This document shows positions 57,037 to 63,127 of a DNA stretch of 63,127 bases, piece after piece. Origin of the DNA: Sphingobium sp. (GTDB taxonomy: Bacteria > Pseudomonadota > Alphaproteobacteria > Sphingomonadales > Sphingomonadaceae). The notes beneath the pieces are model-generated. The model was not told the DNA's origin. It did not search any database and saw only the letters and a list, made by a program, of their open reading frames with translations. The stretch is taken from the NCBI RefSeq assembly GCF_003248505.1, contig NZ_QFOA01000013.1:1-63127 (forward strand), written 5' to 3'. The first letter of the stretch is position 1, and the number at the start of each line of letters is the position of its first letter. The position numbers were made by a program, and so were the translations under genes.

Positions 57037-58248
57037 TCAGGCCGCGCCTTTGGACGAAGGCGTATTGATGCCCATCGACTTGAGATATTGCTTGATGTTG
57101 CGCGCGGCCTGCCGCAGCCGCTGCTCATTCTCGACCATGGCGATGCGCACGAAACCTTCGCCATCCTCGCCGTAGCCGACGCCCGGCGCAACCGCGACCT
57201 TGGCGTGGGTGAGAAGTTGCTTGGAAAATTCTAGGCTGCCCATGTCCTTGAGCGCGGGTGGCAGCGGCGCCCAGCAGAACATCGATGCGCGTGCGGGCGG
57301 AATGTCCCACCCCGCGCGCGCGAAGCTTTCGACCAGCACGTCGCGGCGCTTATGATAGAGTTGCCTGTTCTTTTCGACGATATCCTGCGGGCCGTTCAGC
57401 GCGGCGCACGCGGCTGCCTGAATCGGGGTGAACGCGCCATAATCGAGATAGGATTTGACCCGTGTCATCGCCGCGATGAGCTTGCGGTTGCCCACGGCAA
57501 ACCCCATGCGCCACCCCGCCATCGAATAAGTCTTGCTGAGCGAGGTGAATTCGATCGCCACATCCTTTGCGCCGGGCACCTGAAGGATGGAGGGCGTGGG
57601 ATTGCCGTCATAATAAAGTTCGGAATAGGCCAAGTCGCTCAGTACCCAGACCCTGTTCTCCTTCGCCCACGCGACCAGCCGTTCATAGAAAGCGAGGTCG
57701 ACCGTTTCGGCGGTCGGATTGGACGGATAGTTGACGACCAGGATCGACGGGCGCGGCACGGTGAAGGCCATGGCGCGGTCGAGCGAGCGGAAATAATTTT
57801 CGTCCGGCGTCGTGGGCACCGAACGGATCGTCGCGCCCGCGATGATGAAGCCGAAGGTGTGGATGGGATAGCTGGGATTGGGGGCCAGCACCACGTCGCC
57901 CGGTTCGGTGATCGCGGTCGCGAGGCTGGCGAGCCCCTCTTTCGATCCCATGGTGACAACCACTTCGGTATCGGGATCGATGTCCACGCCGAAACGGCGA
58001 CCGTAATAGTTGGCCTGCGCCTTGCGCAGACCAGGGATGCCGCGCGATTGCGAATAGCCGTGCGCGCTCGGCTTTTGCGCGACTTCGATCAGTTTCGCGA
58101 TCACGTGATCGGGCGGCGGCAGGTCGGGATTGCCCATGCCAAGGTCGATGATGTCCTCTCCCGCCGCACGGGCGGCCGCGCGCATCGCATTGACTTCGGC
58201 GATGACATAGGGCGGCAGACGCTTCATGCGATAGAATTCTTCGGACAT
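57037..58248 (-). CDS. PLP-dependent aminotransferase (LL-DAP/AlaC type)
   Basis: The protein has 403 residues. It has the class I/II aminotransferase fold: LGMGNPDLPPPDHV, then NYPSNPTAETVD, DLAYSELYYDG and the PLP Lys in SLSKTYSMAGWRMGFA. Orthologues in sphingomonads are annotated as LL-diaminopimelate or alanine-type aminotransferases; without activity data the true amino donor is uncertain. The ATG at 58248 (MSEEFYRMKR) is used. It is divergent from phaC. Confidence 0.88.
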   Translation of the reverse strand: MSEEFYRMKRLPPYVIAEVNAMRAAARAAGEDIIDLGMGNPDLPPPDHVIAKLIEVAQKPSAHGYSQSRGIPGLRKAQANYYGRRFGVDIDPDTEVVVTMGSKEGLASLATAITEPGDVVLAPNPSYPIHTFGFIIAGATIRSVPTTPDENYFRSLDRAMAFTVPRPSILVVNYPSNPTAETVDLAFYERLVAWAKENRVWVLSDLAYSELYYDGNPTPSILQVPGAKDVAIEFTSLSKTYSMAGWRMGFAVGNRKLIAAMTRVKSYLDYGAFTPIQAAACAALNGPQDIVEKNRQLYHKRRDVLVESFARAGWDIPPARASMFCWAPLPPALKDMGSLEFSKQLLTHAKVAVAPGVGYGEDGEGFVRIAMVENEQRLRQAARNIKQYLKSMGINTPSSKGAA

Positions 58249-58390
58249 TATAGGGGCTTTCCTCGAAGCTCTCGGTAAGGAATAGTGCGTACCGCGCCGT
58301 GGGCGCGTCACATTCCGGCTATAACCCGCCGGTGGGGGACGCGCCAGCGAAAGCGGCGCGCGTGCGAACGCCAGCAAAAGGAGAGTGGCC

Positions 58391-60130
58391 ATGGAGAAGA
58401 ACGACGTCATGGAGCCGCACCTGCCGACGCTGGAGGATATGCAGCAATGGACGCAGGTCATCGGCCGCGCCCAGCAATTGATACTGGAGCAGGCGGCGAA
58501 CGCCACCGGCCAGAGCCCGCCCTTCGACCCGCAGGCCATCGCCCGCATCCAGAGCAGCTTCGCCGACGAGGGGATGGCGCTGTGGCGGCGTTTCCTCGAT
58601 TCGGGCGGGTTGCTGCGCGAACGGGCCGAGCCTGCGCCTGCCGACAGCCCCGCCGCGCGTCGCGACCGGCGCTTTGCCGATCCCGCCTGGACCGAACATC
58701 CTTTCTACGACCTCATCCGGCAGAGCTATCTGCTGGTGTCCGACTATCTGATGCAGGTGGCCGACGCGGTCGACGGTGTGGACCCCAAACAGAAGGCGAA
58801 GCTGCGGTTTGCCACCGGCGGCATCGTTGACGCGATGGCGCCCAGCAACTTTCCGTTGATGAACCCGCAGGTCGTGCAGAAGACGATCGAGAGCGGGGGC
58901 GAAAATCTGGTCACCGGCCTCAAGCACATGTTCGCCGACATCCAGAAGGGGCAGCTGACGCATACCGATGGCACCGCGTTCGAACTGGGCCGCAACATCG
59001 CGGTGACGCCGGGCAAGGTGATTTACGAAACCCCGCTCTATCAGTTGATCCATTATGCTCCGGCGACCGACACGGTGCTGGCGACGCCGCTCGTCATCTT
59101 TCCGCCGTGGATCAACCGCTTCTATATCCTCGATCTCTCGCCTGAAAAAAGCTTCGTCAAATGGGCGGTGGACCAAGGGCTGAGCGTCTTCCTGGTGTCG
59201 TGGAAGTCGGCCGACGCATCGATGAAGGACCTCGTCTGGGACGATTATATCCTGAAAGGGCAAGTCGACGCGATCGATACGGTGCGCGGCCTGTTGGGAG
59301 TGGAGAGCGTCCACGCCATCGGATATTGCGTCGCCGGGACGACGCTCGCCGCGACGCTGGCGCTGCTGGCCGCGCGGGGCGAGGCGGGCAAGGTGGCGAG
59401 CGCGACCTTCTTCACGGCGCAAGTGGATTTCAGCGAGGCGGGCGACCTCACCCTCTTCGTCGATGACGAGCAGATGAAACTGGTGGATCAGTTGTCGTCG
59501 TCCGGCTTTCTGGACGGGCGTTATATGGCCGCGACCTTCAACCTGCTGCGCGGGCGCGACCTGATCTGGAACTATGTGGTCAACAATTATCTGTTGGGGC
59601 ACGATTACCCGCCCTTCGACCTGCTCCACTGGAACGGCGATACGACCAACCTGCCTGCGCGCTGGCATCGCGATTACCTGACGCAGCTTTATCGTGACAA
59701 TCTGTTGGTGCAGCCGGGCGCGATCAGCGTCGACGGTACGCCCATCGACCTGAGAAATGTCAAGACGCCCGCCTATGTCCAGGCCGGACGAGAGGACCAT
59801 ATCGCGCCCCTGCGAAGCGTGTGGAAGCTCACCCATCATCTGGGCGGACCGGTGCGGTTCCTGCTGGCGGGATCCGGCCACATCGCCGGCGTGGTGAACC
59901 CGCCCGCCGCGATGAAATATCAATATTGGTCGTCAGAGGGCGTCCACGCCACGCTCGACGAATTTCTGGCAGCGTCGACGGAAACGAAGGGCAGCTGGTG
60001 GCCCGACTGGCGGCAATGGCTCGAAAAGCTGGATCCGCAAATGGTAAAGGTGAAGGGCGCGCGCATCCCGGGGAAGGGATCGCTCAAGGCCATCGAGGAC
60101 GCGCCCGGACGCTACGTCAGACAACGCTGA
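58391..60130 (+). CDS. phaC: Class I poly(3-hydroxyalkanoate) synthase
   Basis: The protein has 579 residues. PhaC polymerises hydroxyacyl-CoA to PHA storage polymer. The nucleophile is Cys313 in GYCVAG (PhaC box GxCxG). The catalytic Asp is in GREDHIAP and His in GSGHIAGV. The conserved start of the catalytic domain, TPLVIFPPWINRFYILDL, is present. AAAGGAG precedes the ATG. The phasin follows after 107 bases. Confidence 0.95.
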   Translation: MEKNDVMEPHLPTLEDMQQWTQVIGRAQQLILEQAANATGQSPPFDPQAIARIQSSFADEGMALWRRFLDSGGLLRERAEPAPADSPAARRDRRFADPAWTEHPFYDLIRQSYLLVSDYLMQVADAVDGVDPKQKAKLRFATGGIVDAMAPSNFPLMNPQVVQKTIESGGENLVTGLKHMFADIQKGQLTHTDGTAFELGRNIAVTPGKVIYETPLYQLIHYAPATDTVLATPLVIFPPWINRFYILDLSPEKSFVKWAVDQGLSVFLVSWKSADASMKDLVWDDYILKGQVDAIDTVRGLLGVESVHAIGYCVAGTTLAATLALLAARGEAGKVASATFFTAQVDFSEAGDLTLFVDDEQMKLVDQLSSSGFLDGRYMAATFNLLRGRDLIWNYVVNNYLLGHDYPPFDLLHWNGDTTNLPARWHRDYLTQLYRDNLLVQPGAISVDGTPIDLRNVKTPAYVQAGREDHIAPLRSVWKLTHHLGGPVRFLLAGSGHIAGVVNPPAAMKYQYWSSEGVHATLDEFLAASTETKGSWWPDWRQWLEKLDPQMVKVKGARIPGKGSLKAIEDAPGRYVRQR

Positions 60131-60159
60131 GCCGCGCATTTCGTATCTTCGTTTCGATT

Positions 60160-60175
60160 TTGTTGCAGTGCACAA
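60160..60175. promoter_or_regulatory. PhaR-like operator 1 upstream of the phasin
   Basis: TTGTTGCAGTGCACAA holds TGCA-G-TGCA. It matches the reverse complement of the second site at 14 of 16 positions. PhaR of alphaproteobacteria binds TGC/GCA-type repeats before phasin genes. Confidence 0.5.
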
Positions 60176-60207
60176 AAACATCTTGCGCGACGACCGCAAA
60201 CGCTTTA

Positions 60208-60223
60208 TTGTGCAGTGCAGCAA
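60208..60223. promoter_or_regulatory. PhaR-like operator 2 upstream of the phasin
   Basis: TTGTGCAGTGCAGCAA, with the same TGCAGTGCA core; 48 bases after site 1 and 14 bases before the ATG of the phasin. Confidence 0.5.
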
Positions 60224-60237
60224 ATCGGAGAATGGGT

Positions 60238-61023
60238 ATGGCAGTTCCTCCCAAGGCATCTGGGCGCAGACCGCGTGATAAGAGCGGATCGCCCGCATTG
60301 TCGGCGAGCGAAGCGCTGAAAGCTGCGGAAGCGGCAATCGGCACGCCCGCAAGGCCGCCGCGTCGCCCGACGACCGCAAAGCCCGCCACGCCGGTTGCAG
60401 CCATCGCCGCCACAACGGCGGTCGATGCAGCGCCCGAACCGCAGGAGGCGCTGCCCACGCCCACGGAGCCCGTGGCTCCGACCCCGATTACAGAGAGCCT
60501 GCCGGAACAGGCCGATCCCGTTGCGACCCAGCCGCTGTCCGGCCCAGAAGGAACCAAGATTATGAACGAAGTTATCGAAAACGGTAAGAAGTTCGCGGAA
60601 GACACCAAGGCCAAGTTCGAAACCGCCTATGCCGACTTCAACCAGAAGACCAAGGCGCACGTCGAAAAGTCGACCAAGGCGATCGAGGAACTGAGCGACA
60701 TCGCCAAGGGCAATGTCGAGGCTATGGTCGAATCGGGCAAGATCGCTGCCAAGGCGATGGAATCGATCGGTCAGGAAGCGGTGGACTATACCCGCAAGAG
60801 CTTCGAGAAGGCGACCGCGTCGATGAAGAGCTTCTCGACCGTCAAGACCCCGACCGAATTCTTCCAGCTTCAGTCGCAGCTCCTCTCCAGCAGCTTCGAC
60901 GAATTCACCAAGGAAGCGGCGCGTCACAGCGAAGCGATGGTCAAGCTGGCCGGCGATGTCGCCCAGCCGCTGACCGAGCGCGTGACCGTCGTCACCGACA
61001 AGGTAAAGTCGCTGGCCGCCTGA
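60238..61023 (+). CDS. phaP: Phasin family protein with a Pro/Ala-rich N-terminal extension
   Basis: The protein has 261 residues. The C-terminal ~150 residues (NEVIENGKKFAEDTKAKFE onward, repeated amphipathic helices) form the phasin domain that coats PHA granules. The first ~105 residues are Ala/Pro/Thr-rich and basic at the start (KASGRRPRDK), probably disordered. ATG 60238 is preceded by GGAG; an internal ATG at 60561 would give the bare phasin domain and may be an alternative. It is placed 3' of phaC with two PhaR-like sites. Confidence 0.9.
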   Translation: MAVPPKASGRRPRDKSGSPALSASEALKAAEAAIGTPARPPRRPTTAKPATPVAAIAATTAVDAAPEPQEALPTPTEPVAPTPITESLPEQADPVATQPLSGPEGTKIMNEVIENGKKFAEDTKAKFETAYADFNQKTKAHVEKSTKAIEELSDIAKGNVEAMVESGKIAAKAMESIGQEAVDYTRKSFEKATASMKSFSTVKTPTEFFQLQSQLLSSSFDEFTKEAARHSEAMVKLAGDVAQPLTERVTVVTDKVKSLAA

Positions 61024-61051
61024 AACCCTTCCTGAGCGGGGTTTGAATCGA

Positions 61052-61080
61052 GGGTGCGCTTCCATAGGGGAAGCGCACCC
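61052..61080 (+). terminator. Terminator of the phasin gene
   Basis: GGGTGCGCTTCC at 61052-61063 and GGAAGCGCACCC at 61069-61080, a perfect 12-bp stem, with TTGTTCTT after it. Confidence 0.85.
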
Positions 61081-61212
61081 TTGTTCTTGTTTCGATAGGG
61101 GGGCGGGACGCGGCAAGCGGCGCTGCCGCCCCTTGTCATGGCGGGGCGAATTGCCATATCCTCCCTCATCATGAACATCAGCAGCACCACCGTTTCGGCC
61201 CTGACTGCCCGC

Positions 61213-61551
61213 ATGGCAGACCGCGACTCAGATGATGAGGGCGAAGGGCCGGGCGGCCCCAGCGTCGGCATCGCCACGCGCACCCGCGCGCGGACGAAAA
61301 AGCCCTCTCTCTACAAGGTGCTGATGCTGAACGACGACTATACTCCGATGGAGTTCGTCGTGCATGTGCTTCAGAATTTCTTCCGTATGGACATGGAGGA
61401 AGCGACCCGCGTCATGCTGCATGTCCACCAGCGCGGAGTCGGGGTGTGTGGCATCTTCAGCTATGAAGTCGCCGAAACGAAGGTGAACCAAGTGATGGAC
61501 TTCGCCCGCCAGAACCAGCATCCGCTCCAGTGTACGCTGGAGAAGGCATAA
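61213..61551 (+). CDS. clpS: ATP-dependent Clp protease adaptor ClpS
   Basis: ClpS hands N-degron substrates to ClpA. The core is LYKVLMLNDDYTPMEFVVHVL, with NDDYTPM contacting the N-terminal residue, followed by MLHVHQRGVGVCGIFSYEVAETK. The start is uncertain between ATG 61171 (126 residues) and ATG 61213 (112 residues); the latter gives the acidic N-terminus (MADRDSDDEGEG) seen in sphingomonads. No good Shine-Dalgarno was seen before either. Confidence 0.93.
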   Translation: MADRDSDDEGEGPGGPSVGIATRTRARTKKPSLYKVLMLNDDYTPMEFVVHVLQNFFRMDMEEATRVMLHVHQRGVGVCGIFSYEVAETKVNQVMDFARQNQHPLQCTLEKA

Positions 61552-61936
61552 AAGGCGCTCGGACGGGACGACGAATAGACGCTGCCGCTCATCAAGCGGT
61601 AGACGTCGTTGCAGCCTCTCTGGCGGTCCCGAATCATTCCCACTCGATTATTGATTGAAAGCATAAATCCTTGAAATATAGCAATTAAAAATATTTCTTG
61701 CGGCGATATACCGTCATACATCCTGGAAAATTGGCCGGCTTATGAATTTATTGGGTTTTTCCGAGATGCCCCGAAAAACCGTACTTTCGGGATCTATCGT
61801 CAAGCGAGAAACACAGGAAACAATCCGATCCGATCCATGCATTCCGCCGATTTCACGACGTAGCTCTATCATCAATGCGGCCAACTATCACGCGGGTCAC
61901 GTCAGTGCCTTCGAGAGAGAATATCGCCATCTGACG
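61552..61936. other. 385-base AT-rich gap with a possible integration scar
   Basis: From about 61650 the composition shifts to low GC (runs such as AATTAAAAATATTTC), unlike the rest of the window. At 61634-61648 the plus strand is the complement of codons for Ile-Glu-Trp-Glu-stop, the end of GMP synthase. A hairpin with arms GGTTTTTC (61754-61761) and GAAAAACC (61773-61780) lies to the right. A plus-strand frame at 61742-62059 overlaps the next gene's antisense and is not credible. Confidence 0.5.
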
Positions 61937-62767
61937 CTACAGCATTTCAAGTGGACGACGGTTGCCTGGCCTAGGAAATGCCGCGTCGAGCGTCGCAAGT
62001 TGGGCATCGGAAAGAACGATATCGGCGGCCGCGCGGTTCTCCCGCACATGTGCGACTGAACTCGCTTTCGGGATGGCGATGAGGCCATCGTGCCGCAACG
62101 TCCAGGAAAGTGCGACCTGCACAGGGGTTGCACCAACCTCGGCTGCAATTTTGTCGAGAGCGGGGTGCGTAGAAAGTCGTCCCTGCTCGACCGGACTATA
62201 CGCCATGACAGGCACTTTGTGCTCGGCGAGCCAAGGCAAAAGGTCCAATTCGGGGCCCCGACGGACCAGATTGTAAAGGATCTGATCGGTCACGCAGCCC
62301 CCCCCGCCGGCAGCGACAAGCTCGTCCATATCATCGGTATCGAGGTTGCTGACACCCCAGTGCCGAATTTTTCCCGCCGATTTCAGCGTCTCCAATGCCT
62401 CCACTGTTTCAGTGAGCGGCACCGATCCCCGCCAGTGGAGAAGGTAGAGGTCGAGCCGATCGGTGCCGAGCCGCTTCAGGCTCGCCTCGCACGCACCAGC
62501 AAGGCGGGAGCGCGATGCATTCTGCGGATATGCCTTGCTGACGAGGAACAACTGGTCGCGAAAGCTGCCCAGCGCCTCGCATATCAGCGTTTCCGCCGCA
62601 CCGTCGCCGTACATTTCGGCGGTGTCTATGAGCGTCAGGCCCAACTCGACACCGGCGCGTAGCGCGGCGATCTCATCGGATCGCCGCTCGGCACGTTCGC
62701 CCATCTTCCAGGTGCCTTGACCCATTGAAGGAACGACTTCCCCGCCTGGCAGCGTCACGCGTTTCAT
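61937..62767 (-). CDS. Aldo/keto reductase
   Basis: A 276-residue NADPH-dependent reductase. The catalytic tetrad is Asp48 (LIDTAEMYG), Tyr53, Lys78 (VSKAYP) and His111 (LLHWRG). The C-terminal NADP-binding part has IPKASSVAHVRENRAA. The substrate is unknown. It lies just past the AT-rich gap, and its TetR-type neighbour on the right may control it. Confidence 0.9.
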   Translation of the reverse strand: MKRVTLPGGEVVPSMGQGTWKMGERAERRSDEIAALRAGVELGLTLIDTAEMYGDGAAETLICEALGSFRDQLFLVSKAYPQNASRSRLAGACEASLKRLGTDRLDLYLLHWRGSVPLTETVEALETLKSAGKIRHWGVSNLDTDDMDELVAAGGGGCVTDQILYNLVRRGPELDLLPWLAEHKVPVMAYSPVEQGRLSTHPALDKIAAEVGATPVQVALSWTLRHDGLIAIPKASSVAHVRENRAAADIVLSDAQLATLDAAFPRPGNRRPLEML

Positions 62768-63018
62768 GTGCTTTCATCCTATCAGATGTGTTCGGCTATT
62801 CGTTCGAGCGAGGCGGATAGGTAGATCCCCGCCACGCACAAATAAATATCGATACTTGGTGTCACAACTTTCCGCGGCTGTTCAAAAATCCTGTCGAACG
62901 CTGCGGTCTCCCGGAATGGGATGATGATTTGGGCATGCGGACTTCGGTCGGAGTGGGCTTTGCTGCAGATCGACAGAGGCTTGTTGCAAGAACACCGAGG
63001 ACGAGCACGCTTCGACCA

Positions 63019-63126
63019 TCACACCGCAGCCGGCCATCGATCGAGTGCCATTTTGGCGATGGAGAGCAGTTCGTTGATCGTAGCGCCGTCGCGCGCCTGA
63101 ACGGACATGCCTTCCATGACCGTATT
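63019..63126 (-). CDS. TetR family regulator, C-terminal end only (truncated by the window edge)
   Basis: The last 35 codons of a minus-strand gene cut off by the window edge. They read MEGMSVQARDGATINELLSI then AKMALDRWPAAV and TGA. The E-G-x-S-V-Q-A-R-D-G-A motif followed by a helix ending WP is typical of the C-terminus of many TetR/AcrR repressors. The DNA-binding end is outside the window. The 251 bases between this gene and the aldo/keto reductase hold no gene that I can support. Confidence 0.65.
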   Translation of the reverse strand, partial: NTVMEGMSVQARDGATINELLSIAKMALDRWPAAV

Positions 63127-63127
63127 G

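Noticed and set aside
61742..62059. 105-codon plus-strand frame after clpS
   Set aside because: Its second part is antisense to the aldo/keto reductase. There is no clear ribosome site and the composition is not like a protein. It may be a remnant, but I cannot support it.
1..63127. tRNA, rRNA, IS elements and CRISPR arrays
   Set aside because: I saw no cloverleaf with CCA end, no rRNA segment, no transposase gene or terminal repeats, and no regularly spaced repeats. A covariance-model scan would be needed to exclude a tRNA fully.

Overview
The window is high-GC chromosomal DNA from an alphaproteobacterium, most likely a sphingomonad (Sphingomonas/Sphingobium-like). The evidence is the gene content: a tonB-exbB-exbD-exbD cluster, a class I (archaeal-type) lysyl-tRNA synthetase, a GTA-type holin/endolysin pair, exosortase-A-associated polysaccharide genes, a TonB-dependent receptor, PHA genes with a phasin, DUF3297, IalB-like and RcnB-like proteins, and dnaN and recF dispersed away from dnaA. 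Most space is coded, and many adjacent genes overlap by ATGA/GTGA. I saw no rRNA, tRNA, IS element or CRISPR array. Because GC is high, many long antisense frames are only shadows.

Layout. 1-2.6 kb: Ton energy-transduction operon, 5' truncated, with GC-rich hairpins between its first genes and a terminator at the end. 2.7-10.8 kb: PilZ protein, MsbA-like ABC exporter, a methyltransferase fused to an anti-sigma-like sensor domain, dipeptide epimerase, small outer-membrane protein, MscS channel, topoisomerase IB, DJ-1/PfpI protein. 10.8-15.3 kb: exosortase-A-associated O-ligase and glycosyltransferase with membrane proteins. 15.3-17.6 kb: a divergent regulator pair resembling CI/Cro with two palindromic operators, then XdhC. 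17.7-23.6 kb: CstA-YbdD transporter, a lipoprotein, a small terminator-bounded transcript with a perfect Shine-Dalgarno sequence, the lysis cassette, a PHA-region protein, a DUF72 protein and a 27-residue membrane peptide. 23.6-31.2 kb: PspC pair behind a sigma-54-like promoter, peroxiredoxin, recF, two CHAP proteins, DUF3297, trypsin-like protease, DUF350.

31.3-38.1 kb: cytochrome b / molybdopterin enzyme / cyclopropane synthase operon, an outer-membrane protein with a hairpin 5' leader, rlmN, ialB-like gene, dnaN. 38.2-48.4 kb: GGDEF-EAL-PilZ protein, TonB-dependent receptor with a glycine-rich insert, proline iminopeptidase, SixA-like phosphatase, DinG-like helicase, second PilZ protein. 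48.5-56.9 kb: lysK, two RcnB-like genes around a 2OG-Fe(II) oxygenase, heme oxygenase/bacteriophytochrome operon, orphan [2Fe-2S] subunit, DUF2721. 57-61.6 kb: aminotransferase, phaC, phasin with two PhaR-like operators, clpS. After clpS the DNA becomes AT-rich next to a sequence matching the 3' end of guaA, a known island integration target. An aldo/keto reductase and the 3' end of a TetR regulator follow.

Functional themes are envelope energy and transport, cyclic-di-GMP and red-light signalling, PHA storage, and envelope stress (PspC, CHAP, RcnB-like). The most interesting unexplained items are the CI/Cro-like switch at 15.6-16.6 kb, the methyltransferase/anti-sigma fusion at 5.2-6.4 kb, and the small transcript at 21.0-21.3 kb. 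All assignments come from reading the sequence and family knowledge; no searches were run.
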